NCBI GenBank assembly: GCA_963751245.1
Contig: CAVVTR010000002.1
Location: forward strand, 124,001-188,000
Direction: 5' to 3'
From: CAVVTR01 sp963751245
Lineage (GTDB): Bacteria > Acidobacteriota > Thermoanaerobaculia > Thermoanaerobaculales > Thermoanaerobaculaceae
DNA: 64,000 nt
Of this stretch, positions 17,812 through 27,348 are shown piece after piece. The position numbers were made by a program, and so were the translations under genes. The notes below the pieces were generated by a model. The model worked only from the letters and a program-made list of their open reading frames with translations. It was not told the origin of the DNA and did not search any database. Each line of letters begins with the position of its first letter. The stretch's first letter is position 1.

Positions 17812-19860
17812 CTACTCCGGCGGCGCCCCGGAAAGCCGCGGGCCGCGGACGACGCGCCACCACGACAGCGCCCTCAGATCGTCGCTGCGCCGCTTGAGGG
17901 CGGCGACGTCGGGAGCGGCGCCCGCGTCGCGGACCCTCACCGAGGAGGGCTCGCCCGGGGGCGGCGAGAGATCCACGAGATAGTCGGGCGACACGGCGAG
18001 ACCGGCGCCGAAGGTCACCGTCGAAGCTCCGCCGGGGGCGAGAAGGTCGTGGCCCAGCGCGGGGTAGGTGAAGCCCGCCGGCGCGGCCAGGTCGACGAGC
18101 GTCGCCGTGAGGTCGGTGTGGCTGCCGACGGCGCCGGGGGGGAGGGTGACGTGCGGGAGCACGCCCGGGCCGTGGAGCAGGAGCGGCACGAACGACCGCT
18201 CGTTGAGCGGCGGACGGCTCTCCAGGTGGCGGCGCCCGTCGTGGTCCCCGGTGATGGCGACGAGGACACCGGGCAGCGCACGCTCCGCCTCGTCGGTGAA
18301 CCGGCCCAGGCAGTGGTCGGCGTACCAGAAGTGGCCGATCTGCTTGAGGGTGTAGTCGCCGCTCCACAGGGGCGCCAGCTCCGGGGGCATGGCGCGCAGG
18401 GGGAACCCCTTGGCCCAGACGTCCAGGTCGAACGGCGGGTGGTTGCTGGCGGTGAGGATGACGTTGAAGGAGGGCACGTCGTCCTTCACGGTGCTCAGCA
18501 CGAAGTCGAAGAGGCGCTCGTCGCTCACGCCCCACTCGTTGCCCTCGCTCCATGACCCCGCGTCGCCGCCGCCGTAGACCTCGTCGAAGCCCTGGCTGGC
18601 GGCAAACGTGCCCACCCGCTCCCAGCTCAGGTACCCGGCGTAGAAGAACCGGGTCCGGTAGCCCAGCCGGCGGAACAGCACGGCCATGGAGGTGGGGAAG
18701 GGCTTTTCCGCGAGGGGCTGGTAGCTGATCGGGACGCCGGGGTCCTCGAGGCCCGTGAGGAGCGGGCCCAGGGACGCCATGGTGCCGGTGCCGGCGGGCA
18801 GGAAGCGGCGGAACAGGAGGCCGGTCGCGGCCAGGCGCTCGACCTGCGAGGCGATGCCGAGGGCCCTGAAGCGGGGCAGCAGAGGCCACTCCGAGTAGCT
18901 CTCGCCGACGACGAGGAAGACGTGGCGGGGCGGCGTGGCGGCGCCGGGGGCCGTATGCGCCATCATGGCGTCGAGGTCCCGCGAGGCCGCGCGGGGTCCG
19001 AACACGCGGCGCGCCGCGGCGGCGAGGTCGCCGTCGGGGAGGAAGACCCGGTAGCCCTGCGGGTCGGCCAGGCGGCGGTGGCCCTGGATCGCGTAGTAGA
19101 GGGCCTTGTACGGGTTGAGGACGGTGGCGTTGAGGAAGGCGTCGGCGGTGACGGCGACGTCCTTCTCCTGGGCCGGCCGGGTTCCCAGGGAGCCGCGGGC
19201 CACGACGCCGGTGGCGAGAACGAGCGCCACGACGAGCGCGAGGCGGCCACCCGTGGGGAGGCCCGCGAGGCGGTGCGGCGGCGGGGAGGCCGCCGGGCGG
19301 CGCACCCAGCGCAGGGCGAGAAGGGTGATGGCGGCGGAGAGGACCAGCACGCCGGCCACGATGAGGGGCAGGGGGTACTCCTTGGCGATGGTGGTCAGCA
19401 CCGCGCGGCGGTCGTCGTACACGACCCCCATGAGGGCGGCGTTGAACTGGTCGTGATACTCCTGGAAGTACCCCAGGGTGATGCCCTCGAGGAGGACGGT
19501 GAGCAGCGTGAACAGGGCCAGTGCCACGGTGCGTGCGCGCTCCGCCGCCCGGGACGCGGCGCCGAAGCCCGACGCGACGCTGAGCAGGAACGGTCCGAAC
19601 ACGAAGAGGAGGGCGACCTGGCCGTCGAAGCGGAGGCCGTTGAGGAGGACGTCCGCCACGGCGCCGGTTCCGGCGGCCGCGCCCATGTGCGAGCGGAAGG
19701 CGACGAGGAGGGCGACCCGGCCGGCGGTGAGCAGGGCGACGGCGAACGCGAAGAACCGGAGGTCCTGGCGCAACTGGACCAGGAACTCGCCCCACCCCGC
19801 GGGACGGGGCGTCTCAGGTCCGGCGAGCCGCGCCACGGCCCCTCGTGGTGACCCTGTCAA
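17812..19860 (-). CDS. LTA-synthase/OpgB-like membrane sulfatase-family protein
   Basis: A membrane phosphoglycerol transferase or alkaline-phosphatase-superfamily enzyme of 682 residues. Four or five N-terminal transmembrane helices (within about 30-215) precede an extracytoplasmic sulfatase domain (about 285-640). The metal/nucleophile region is FLVVGESYSEWP and PAGTGTMASLGPLL, where the second Thr is in the place of the LtaS nucleophile, and ITGDHDGR supplies C-terminal metal ligands. In diderms such proteins add phosphoglycerol or phosphoethanolamine to glucans or lipid A. The start is uncertain: TTG 19860 has no clear SD and in-frame GTGs follow. Confidence 0.8.
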   Translation of the reverse strand: MTGSPRGAVARLAGPETPRPAGWGEFLVQLRQDLRFFAFAVALLTAGRVALLVAFRSHMGAAAGTGAVADVLLNGLRFDGQVALLFVFGPFLLSVASGFGAASRAAERARTVALALFTLLTVLLEGITLGYFQEYHDQFNAALMGVVYDDRRAVLTTIAKEYPLPLIVAGVLVLSAAITLLALRWVRRPAASPPPHRLAGLPTGGRLALVVALVLATGVVARGSLGTRPAQEKDVAVTADAFLNATVLNPYKALYYAIQGHRRLADPQGYRVFLPDGDLAAAARRVFGPRAASRDLDAMMAHTAPGAATPPRHVFLVVGESYSEWPLLPRFRALGIASQVERLAATGLLFRRFLPAGTGTMASLGPLLTGLEDPGVPISYQPLAEKPFPTSMAVLFRRLGYRTRFFYAGYLSWERVGTFAASQGFDEVYGGGDAGSWSEGNEWGVSDERLFDFVLSTVKDDVPSFNVILTASNHPPFDLDVWAKGFPLRAMPPELAPLWSGDYTLKQIGHFWYADHCLGRFTDEAERALPGVLVAITGDHDGRRHLESRPPLNERSFVPLLLHGPGVLPHVTLPPGAVGSHTDLTATLVDLAAPAGFTYPALGHDLLAPGGASTVTFGAGLAVSPDYLVDLSPPPGEPSSVRVRDAGAAPDVAALKRRSDDLRALSWWRVVRGPRLSGAPPE

Positions 19861-19953
19861 CGCCAGGGCCAGCAGACTCCGAACGCCTCGTCATGTCGGT
19901 CCCGTGCATGCCCCGGGCAGCATACACCTGTCTTCCGGCCGGCCCCGCCACCC

Positions 19954-22642
19954 TCAGGCGGGGGGCTCGCCGGTCTCGAGGCTCTCGATGAAGCGGGCGG
20001 CGAGGGCCGTCCAGCCCGTCTGGTGGCTCGCGCCGAGGCCGCGCCCCGTGTCCCCGTCGAAGTACTCGTGGAAGAGCACCTGGTCCCGCCACAGGGCATC
20101 GTCGGCGAAACGCCGGTCGGGGCCGTGACAGGGGCGCCGGCCGTCGGCCCCGCGCAGGAAGAGGGAGGCCACGCGGCGGGTGATCTCCCGGGCCACGCCG
20201 GCCAGGGTCATCACCGTTCCCGAGCCCGCGGGGCACTCCACCGTGAAGGCGTCGCCGTAGAAGTGGTGGTAGCGCTCCAGCGCCTCCACGAGCAGGTAGT
20301 TGAGGGGCAGCCACACCGGGCCCCGCCAGTTGGAGTTGCCTCCGAACAGCCGGGTGGTGGACTCTCCCGGCTCGTAGCCCACCGAGTAGTCGTGGCCATC
20401 GACGGGGAAGACGAAGGGGTGCTCCAGGTGGTGGCGGGACAGGGAGCGGATCCCGTGGGGGGAGAGGAACTCGTTCTCGTCCAGCATGTAGCGCAGGACC
20501 CGCGAGAGCCGCTCCCGGGAGGGGATGGCGAGGAGCCTGTGGCGGTGGGCCGGATCCTCCGAGGTCGCCATGTAGGAGATGTGGCGCGCCAGGTCGCCCC
20601 GGTTCGAGAGGAACCAGTCGAGCCGTCGGCGGAAGCCGGGCAGGCGGTCGATCGCCTCGTCCTCGAGCACCTCGACGGCGAGCAGGGGGATGAGCCCGAC
20701 GAGGGAGCGGATGCGCAGGGGGATGCGCCGGCCGTCCAGCATGAGCTGGTCGTAGTAGAAGCCTTCCTCGTCATCCCACAGCCCCGTTCCTCCGAACGAG
20801 TTCATGGCGTCGGCGATGGCCACGAAATGCTCGAAGAACTTGGACGCCACGTCCTCGTAGGCGGGGTCGGCGCTGGCCAGCTCGAGGGCGATGGCCAGCA
20901 TGGTGGCGCAGTAGGAGGCCATCCAGGCGGTGCCGTCGGCCTGCTCCAGGAAGCCGCCGGTGGGCAGGGGACGTGACCGGTCGAACACCCCGATGTTGTC
21001 GAGGCCGAGGAAGCCCCCGGAGAAGAGATGGTTGCCCGCCGGGTCCTTGCGGTTGACCCACCAGGTGAAGTTGAGGAGCAGCTTCTGGAAGACCCGCTCG
21101 AGGAACAGCCGGTCCCGCCCGCCCCGCGGCCCGGTGATCTTGTAGACGCGCCACGCCGCCCAGGCGTGCACCGGTGGGTTGACGTCGGAGAAGGCGAACT
21201 CGTAGGCGGGGATCTGCCCGTTCGGGTGCATGTACCACTCGCGGAGCAGGAGCACCAGCTGCCCCTTGGCGAACGCCGGGTCGACGCGGGAGATGGGGAG
21301 GGTGTGGAACGCGAGGTCCCAGGCGGCGTACCACGGGTACTCCCAGGAGTCCGGCATGGAGATGACGTCGCGGTTGAACACGTGGGTCCAGTCGTGGTTG
21401 CGGCCGGTGAGGCGCTGGGGGGGCGGCGGGGGCTGGGCGGGATCGCCGTCGAGCCACTCCTGCACCACGTAGTGGTAGAACTGCTTGTTCCATGCCAGCC
21501 CCGCGTAGGCCTGCCGGACCACGTCGCGGGCGTCGGGCCCGAGGCCGCCGGGGATGCGGGCGGCGAAGAAGGCGTCGGCCTCCGCGAGGCGGTCGGCCAC
21601 GACCCCTTCGAACTCCGGGCCCAGGGGGTCGTCGGACCGTTCGGCCGCGGCGGAGAGCCGGAGGCGCACCTCGGCCCCGCCGTGAGGGGCGAGGTCGAGG
21701 ACGTAGTGGAACGCCGCCTTGGTCCCGGCGCCGGCCGGGTTCACGGCGTCTTTGTTGCCGCCGACGAGGAGCTCGTGGAAGGCGTCCTTCACCCAGGGGG
21801 CGGGGTTGGGCGCACCGAACAGGCGCCGTTGGTTCGTCTCGTTCTCGGTGAAGTAGAGCGCGGGGACGGCGCCGCCGGGTCCGCTCCCGGCGACGAGGCG
21901 GAAGCGCCCCAGGGTGGGGTGCGACGCGTCCACGCACGAGGCCCCGCCCGCGGCCGAGCGAGGGCTTGCCCACGTTGTCCTCGTCGTTGCACCCCCACGA
22001 CCAGGTGTTGCGGAACCACAGGGTGGGAAGGAGGTGGAGGCGCGCGGCCTCGTCCCCGCGGTTGGCGGCGGTGATGCGGATGAGGACGTCGTCGGGAGAG
22101 GCCTTGGCGTACTCGACGGTGACGTCGAAGTAGCGGCCGCCGTCCAGCACGCCGGTGTCGATGAGCTCGTACTCGGGCGCCGCGGCGCCGCGGCGGCGGT
22201 TCTCCTCCACCAGCTCCGCGTAGGGGTAGGCGGCCTGGGGGTAGTGGTACATGGCCTTCATGTAGGAGTGCGTCGGCGTGGAGTCCAGGTAGAAGTAGCA
22301 CTCCTTCACGTCCTCGCCGTGGTTGCCCTCGGGGCCGGTGAGGCCGAACAGGCGCTCCTTGAGGATCGGATCCCGCCCGTTCCACAGCGCCAGGGCGAAG
22401 CACAGCCGGCACTCCCGGTCGGTGATTCCCAAAAGGCCGTCCTCGCCCCAGCGGTAGGCCCGGCTGCGGGCGTGGTCGTGGGGGAAGGACTCCCAGACGG
22501 TGCCGCCGGCCGAGTAGTCCTCGCGCACCGTGGCCCACTGCCGCTCGGCCAGGAAGGGCCCCCAGCGCTGCCAGTTTGCTTCGCGGCGCGTCGCGGCGTC
22601 CAGGCGCCGCTCCTCCGCCACGGCCACGTCGGGATCGTTCAT
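19954..22642 (-). CDS. MGH1/GH63-like glucosidase, single-base frameshift near 21955
   Basis: Large glycoside hydrolase with an (alpha/alpha)6 barrel, of the bacterial group related to mannosylglycerate hydrolase and GH63 glucosidases. The N-terminal part from ATG 22642 reads well (WESFPHDHARSRAYRWGEDG, WSWGCNDEDNVGKPSL) and the C-terminal part continues in another frame from ASHPTLGRFRLV with NHDWTHVFNRDVISMPDSW and GPVWLPLNYLL. Removing one G at the GGCCGCGGGCGGGG stretch (about 21944-21958) joins them into 895 residues, the usual length. The ATG overlaps the upstream debranching-enzyme stop. It ends the carbon operon and probably removes glucose from oligosaccharides. Error or young pseudogene; error is favoured. 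Confidence 0.85.
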
Positions 22643-24582
22643 GGCGCGTCTCCTCCGTCGAGGCTGCGCTCCAGGCGCAGCGCCTCGCCCACCGACCACG
22701 CCTGGAACGGGCAGCCCCGCGGCGTGTGCGGCGCGTCACCGTCGGCGATCTCCGAGACGTGGCCCACGCCGGCGGCGTCCAGGTGCCCGAGGAGGGGCGC
22801 CAGGAAGCGCTCCCGCGCCTCGGAACGGGCTCCGGGCGCGCCGCCGCGGACCCGCACCCACGCCTCCGCGAACGCCCCCACGAGCCACGGCCAGACCGTG
22901 CCCTGGTGGTAGGCGCCGTCGCGCTGCTCCGGCCCGCCCTCGTACCGCCCCGTGTAGCCGGGCGCCCCCGGCGCCAGGGAGCGCAGGCCCAGCGGGGTGA
23001 GGAGGTCGTGCTCCACGGCCGCGACCACGCGCGCGGCGGCGTCGCCCTCCAGCAGGGGCAGGGGGAGGCCGCCCACCGCCAGGATTTGGTTCGGCCGGAC
23101 GGCGGGGTCCGTCGCGCCCGGCGATCCTCCGCAGTCCACGACGTCGAAGAGGCCGCCGCCGGCGGGGCCGGAGAAGCGCCGCCGGAAGCTGTCGAGGCCG
23201 CGCTGGAGGACGGCGCTCCAGGCGGGCTCCCACGCCGCCGCCACGGACAGCGCGTTGAGCCACAGGGCCTGCACCTCCACCGGCTTTCCGCCGCGCGGCG
23301 TGACCGGCCGCTCCCCGACCCGGGCGTCCATCCAGGTGAGCTGCAGTCCGGGGGCCCCCGAGGCGAGGAGCCCGTCGTCGTCCATGCGGATGCCGTGGCG
23401 GGTGCCCGCCGCGTACGCCGAGACCACCGCCTGCACGCCGTCGTGGAGGGTGCGCCGGACGTCCGCCGGGAGCTCCCTTCCCGCCGCGGCGGCGGCGGCG
23501 GCGGTGTCGTGGGCCGCCACCGTGAACCAGAGGGCGGCGTCCACCGAGGTGTATTCGGGGGCGCCGCCGCCTTCCGGGAACCGGTTGGGGAGCATCCCCT
23601 CCGAGAGGGCTTCCCGCCAGGAGAGGAGGATCGCCACGGCGTCGTCCAGGCGCCCGGTGGCGAGGCACAGCCCGCGCAGCGCCACGAACGTGTCCCGCCC
23701 CCAGTCGGCGAACCAGGGGTAGCCTGCCACCACCGAGGCGCGGATGCCGCGAACGAGGTAGGCGTCGGCGGCGCGGGCGAGGCGGCCTCCCAGGGCGGCG
23801 CGGCGACGCCGCTCGCGGTCCTGGAGCGCGCCGGCGTCACGAGCGGACTCGGCGCCGTCACCGCAGGCGGGGAGAGCGCCGCCCCGGGCCGTGAGCACCA
23901 TCGTCGCGGCGCCGCCGGTGAGATCGAAGGAGAAGACGCCCGGCGACGCCAGGTCCTCGGTGCAGTCGAGGCCCCGCGCGTGCTCCTCGGCGTAGAGGAA
24001 ATTGCGGTACCAGTCGGGAGCGTGCGTGTAGGTCCCGGTAGTGGCCGCGACCACCGACGGGACGCCGGGGTAGGGATGCCACTCGAGGACGCCGTTCCGC
24101 CGCTCCGGCTCGAAGGCGAATGCCGGGTTGGCGTGGTGGAGGGCGTGGTGGTCCCGGCCGGACAGGAACGGCCGCACGAACAGGGTGGCCGGCCCCGGGG
24201 CGCCGGTGAGCCGCCAGGTGAGCACCACGCGTGGCTCGCCGTGGGGCACCAGCACGCTCTGCTCGAGGACGGCGCCCCGGAGATCGAAGCGCCACGTGGG
24301 CCAGGGCTCGGCGGTGAACGACACGGTGCGCCCCGCGCCGTCGGGGTGGATCACCCCGGGGGCGTAGCGCTGCGACGTGAAGCCGGCGACGTCGCCGCCG
24401 AGCGTCACCCAGGCGTCGAAGCCGTTCACCAGCACCATGCGCCCGGTGGGGGGCGCGGCCGCGGCGACCAGGATGGCGTGGTACCGGCGGGTCCTCAGGC
24501 CCGAGGCGGTGCCGCTGGCGTAGCCTCCCAGCCCGTCGGCCTCGAGCCACTCCAGGTCCTCGCCCGGCGGCGCTGGTCTCAT
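22639..24582 (-). CDS. glycogen debranching enzyme (archaeal/bacterial GDE, GH133 amylo-1,6-glucosidase type)
   Basis: The 647-residue protein has an N-terminal GDE_N sandwich (about 10-230) starting with WLEADGLGGYASGTASGLRTRRYH, the hallmark of this family, and a C-terminal (alpha/alpha)6 GDE_C domain with GYPWFADWGRDTF near 300, PNRFPEGGGAPEYTSVDAAL near 350 and YHQGTVWPWLVG near 580. Acid residues in those motifs are the likely catalytic pair. It would remove 1,6-branches from glycogen-like glucan. ATG at 24582 overlaps the pgl stop; its stop overlaps the next ATG. Neighbouring glucokinase and G6P enzymes receive the product. Confidence 0.93.
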   Translation of the reverse strand: MRPAPPGEDLEWLEADGLGGYASGTASGLRTRRYHAILVAAAAPPTGRMVLVNGFDAWVTLGGDVAGFTSQRYAPGVIHPDGAGRTVSFTAEPWPTWRFDLRGAVLEQSVLVPHGEPRVVLTWRLTGAPGPATLFVRPFLSGRDHHALHHANPAFAFEPERRNGVLEWHPYPGVPSVVAATTGTYTHAPDWYRNFLYAEEHARGLDCTEDLASPGVFSFDLTGGAATMVLTARGGALPACGDGAESARDAGALQDRERRRRAALGGRLARAADAYLVRGIRASVVAGYPWFADWGRDTFVALRGLCLATGRLDDAVAILLSWREALSEGMLPNRFPEGGGAPEYTSVDAALWFTVAAHDTAAAAAAAGRELPADVRRTLHDGVQAVVSAYAAGTRHGIRMDDDGLLASGAPGLQLTWMDARVGERPVTPRGGKPVEVQALWLNALSVAAAWEPAWSAVLQRGLDSFRRRFSGPAGGGLFDVVDCGGSPGATDPAVRPNQILAVGGLPLPLLEGDAAARVVAAVEHDLLTPLGLRSLAPGAPGYTGRYEGGPEQRDGAYHQGTVWPWLVGAFAEAWVRVRGGAPGARSEARERFLAPLLGHLDAAGVGHVSEIADGDAPHTPRGCPFQAWSVGEALRLERSLDGGDAP

Positions 24583-25340
24583 GGGCGTTGCTCGAGGGAC
24601 CCGGCGGCGTCGGCGTCCACCAGCCACACCACGTCACCGTCGACGGCACGCACCCGGCCGGCCGGAGGAGGCTCGCTGCCCACGGCGGGGCGCAGGACGC
24701 GGGCGAGGGCGTCCGCCTTGCGCCGTCCGGAGACCAGGAACAGCACGCAGGCGGCGTTGTCCAGGACGGGGTAGGTGAGGGTGAAGCGGTGGGTGGCGAG
24801 CCGCTCGACCCAGTTGGCCGCCACCAGCCGCCGCCGCTCCCCGAGGGCGGGCGAGCCCGGGAACAACGAGGCGGTGTGGCCGTCCTCGCCCATGCCCAGA
24901 AGCACGAGGTCGAAGCGGGGCGGCACGCCGGGGGCGAGGGCGAAGAACGTGCGGAGGTCGTCCTCGTAGCCCCGGGCGACGGCGTCCGGCTCGCCCCGGG
25001 CGGTGTCGACCGGGTGGACGTTCGCCTCCGGGATGGCGACGCGGGCGAGCAGCGCCTCCCGGGCCATGCGGTAGTTGCTGTCGGGATGGTCGGCGGGCAC
25101 CGGGCGCTCGTCCCCCCAGAAGAAGTGAACCCGCTCCCAGGGGGGCGCCACCGCCGCCGGTTTGGCCGCCAGCGCCTCGTACACGGGCCTCGGCGTCGAG
25201 CCCCCGGCCAGGGCCACGGTGAAGCGGCCCGAGCGGCGCACGGCGTCCCATGCGTGCCGGACGAACTCTCCCGCGGCGGCGTCGACGAGGGTCCCGAGGC
25301 CGTCGTAGACGCGGAGCTCGGGAGCGCCGGGGGGCGTCAC
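24579..25340 (-). CDS. pgl: 6-phosphogluconolactonase
   Basis: Pgl (DevB/SOL family) hydrolyses 6-phosphogluconolactone made by G6P dehydrogenase. The 253-residue protein shows the family blocks VALAGGSTPRPVYEALA near 42-58, FFWGDERPVPADHPDSNYRM near 72-91, VLLGMGEDGHTASLFPG near 140-156 and LTYPVLDNA. The GTG at 25340 overlaps the fbp stop (GTGA) and the stop overlaps the debranching-enzyme ATG. Its place between fbp and glycogen genes keeps the oxidative pentose-phosphate set together. Confidence 0.95.
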   Translation of the reverse strand: MTPPGAPELRVYDGLGTLVDAAAGEFVRHAWDAVRRSGRFTVALAGGSTPRPVYEALAAKPAAVAPPWERVHFFWGDERPVPADHPDSNYRMAREALLARVAIPEANVHPVDTARGEPDAVARGYEDDLRTFFALAPGVPPRFDLVLLGMGEDGHTASLFPGSPALGERRRLVAANWVERLATHRFTLTYPVLDNAACVLFLVSGRRKADALARVLRPAVGSEPPPAGRVRAVDGDVVWLVDADAAGSLEQRP

Positions 25341-26344
25341 CGCGGGCCTCCCCCGCCGGCGAACGACTCGTACAGCGCCACCTCGTCCCGGCTGCCGATG
25401 ACCAGGGGCACCCGCTGGTGGAGCGCCCGGCGCGGGATGTCGAGGATCCGCCGGGTCCCGTCGCTGGCCCTTCCTCCGGCCTGCTCGACAACGAACGCCA
25501 GCGGCGCGCACTCGTACAGGAGCCGCAGCTTGCCCTCGGGGTGCGCGGCGTCGGCCGGGTAGAAGTAGACGCCGCCCTCGACGAGGCTGCGATGGAGGTC
25601 GGCCACCAGCGCCCCGGTGTAGCGCAGGGAGTAGGGACGGCGGGAGTCGGCGTCCTCCTGCGTGACGTGGGCGACGAAGCGGCGGACCCCGGCGTCCCAC
25701 TCGTGCTGATGGCCGAGATTGGCGCTGTAGAGAGCGCCGTGCGGAGGGCAGCGGATCGCCTCGTGGGAGAGGAGGAAGGCACCCAGGTCGTGATCCAGGG
25801 TGAAGCCGGAGACGCCGTTGCCGGTGGTGTAGACCAGCAGCGTGGAGGGCCCGTACATGACGTAGCCGGCCGCTGCCAGGTCGGTGTGGTCGAAGAGCTC
25901 CTCCTCGAGGTCGCGGACGGACCCGGTGCGACGGCGGCGCAGGAAGGAGAAGATCGTCCCTACGGCACCGTTGACGTCGCTGTTGGAGGACCCGTCGATG
26001 GGGTCGGTGCACACGAAGTAGGCGGCGTCGCCGCTACCGGCCCGCTTGGACAGCCGTTCCTCCTCCTCCGACACGACGCCGGCGACGAGGCCGGGCGCGG
26101 CGAAGGCGTCGAGGAACACGGAGTTGGCGAAGACGTCCATCTTCTTCTGGGCGTCGCCCGTGGCGTTGCGGTCGCCGACCAGTCCGAGACGGCCCACCAG
26201 GGCCGCCCGCCGGGTCTCGCGGGCGATGACCTTCGCCGCGAAGTCGAGCTGCTGCATCAGGACGACGAGCCCGGCTTCGGCGCCGGCACCGCTTGTGGCC
26301 TCGGCGAGGACGTGGGCTCCCAGCGTGACGGGTCCCTCGCTCAC
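25337..26344 (-). CDS. fbp: class I fructose-1,6-bisphosphatase
   Basis: FBPase removes the 1-phosphate of fructose 1,6-bisphosphate, the committed step of gluconeogenesis and a way to recycle triose phosphate into the pentose-phosphate cycle. The 335-residue protein shows the Li-sensitive phosphatase metal sites VSEEEE near 90-95 and CTDPIDGSSNSDVNGAVGT near 110-128, and the family motif GGVYFYPADAAHPEGKLRLL near 268-287. The GTG at 26344 overlaps the glk stop. Confidence 0.95.
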   Translation of the reverse strand: MSEGPVTLGAHVLAEATSGAGAEAGLVVLMQQLDFAAKVIARETRRAALVGRLGLVGDRNATGDAQKKMDVFANSVFLDAFAAPGLVAGVVSEEEERLSKRAGSGDAAYFVCTDPIDGSSNSDVNGAVGTIFSFLRRRRTGSVRDLEEELFDHTDLAAAGYVMYGPSTLLVYTTGNGVSGFTLDHDLGAFLLSHEAIRCPPHGALYSANLGHQHEWDAGVRRFVAHVTQEDADSRRPYSLRYTGALVADLHRSLVEGGVYFYPADAAHPEGKLRLLYECAPLAFVVEQAGGRASDGTRRILDIPRRALHQRVPLVIGSRDEVALYESFAGGGGPR

Positions 26345-27348
26345 GCGAACCTCCACGGCCCCCCGCCGGCGCCGTCGGAGGCGGCGAAGCGGGCCGCGCC
26401 GAGGAGGGCGGTCCGGTCGTTGAGGATGACCCACACGGGCATGGCGACGAGCAGCTGGCGCATGCGGCCCTTGGCGGAGAACGGCTCGACGAACGCCGAG
26501 GTCTTGAGCTTGCGCACGATCTTCGGCGCGATCCCGCCGCCCAGGAACACCCCCGACCGGGCCATGGTCTTGAGCGCGAGGTTGCCGGCCTCGGTGCCGT
26601 AGTAGCGGGCGAACAGCTCGAGGGCCTCCACGCAGACCTCGCACCGTCCCTCGAGCCCCGCCTCGGAGATGGTGGCGGCCGGGTCCTCGGTGGCCAGGCG
26701 TTCGGTGAGCCAGGCCGGCACGGTGGCGTCGCGCTGGTACCGCAGGAACTCGAAGATGCTGACGAGGCCGGGGCCGCTGACCACCCGCTCCCAGCTCACG
26801 TGCCCGAAGCGCTGCTGCAGGTAGCGCAGCAGGGCGATGTCCAGCTCGTTCTGGGGGGCGAAGTCGGTGTGCCCGCCCTCGGTGGCGAAGGGGCGGAAGC
26901 GCTCACCGTTCCAGTAGAGCCCGGCCTCGCCGAGCCCCGTCCCGGCCGAGATGATCGCCGCGTTGCCCTCGGGCTCGCCCGCCCCCTCGTGGAGGAGGAC
27001 GAGGTCGTCGCCGGTCAGCTCGGAGATACCGTGAGCGTTGGCCTCGAGATCGTTGATGAGGAAGACGCGCTCGATGCCGAGGCCGCTCTCGAGCTGCCGC
27101 GCCTCGATCACCCAGGGGAGGTTCGTGGTCTCCGAGCGTCCGCCGGACACCGGGCCCGCGATGCCGAAGCAGGCCCGGTCGCAGCGCTCCTGCCGCTCGG
27201 CGGTGAACTCGCGGACGATGTCGCCGAGGCCCGCGAAGTTGCGGCTGGCGAAGGTGCGTTGCACCACCAGCTCCAGGGCGTCGCCCGCGGTGTCGAAGAG
27301 CGCGAGCCGCGTGTGCGTGCCACCGATGTCCCCGCTGAGCACCCTCAT
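26341..27348 (-). CDS. glk: glucokinase (ROK-unrelated Glk family)
   Basis: Glk phosphorylates free glucose with ATP. The 335-residue protein has the N-terminal phosphate loop SGDIGGTHTRLALF, the sugar-binding FLINDLEANAHG with the catalytic Asp, ISAGTGLGEAGL near 135-146, TEGGHTDFAPQ near 160-170, and GVFLGGGIAPKI near 270. These match the E. coli Glk type (PF02685). ATG at 27348 overlaps the zwf stop. In the operon it feeds glucose released by the debranching enzyme and glucosidase to Zwf. Confidence 0.95.
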   Translation of the reverse strand: MRVLSGDIGGTHTRLALFDTAGDALELVVQRTFASRNFAGLGDIVREFTAERQERCDRACFGIAGPVSGGRSETTNLPWVIEARQLESGLGIERVFLINDLEANAHGISELTGDDLVLLHEGAGEPEGNAAIISAGTGLGEAGLYWNGERFRPFATEGGHTDFAPQNELDIALLRYLQQRFGHVSWERVVSGPGLVSIFEFLRYQRDATVPAWLTERLATEDPAATISEAGLEGRCEVCVEALELFARYYGTEAGNLALKTMARSGVFLGGGIAPKIVRKLKTSAFVEPFSAKGRMRQLLVAMPVWVILNDRTALLGAARFAASDGAGGGPWRFA

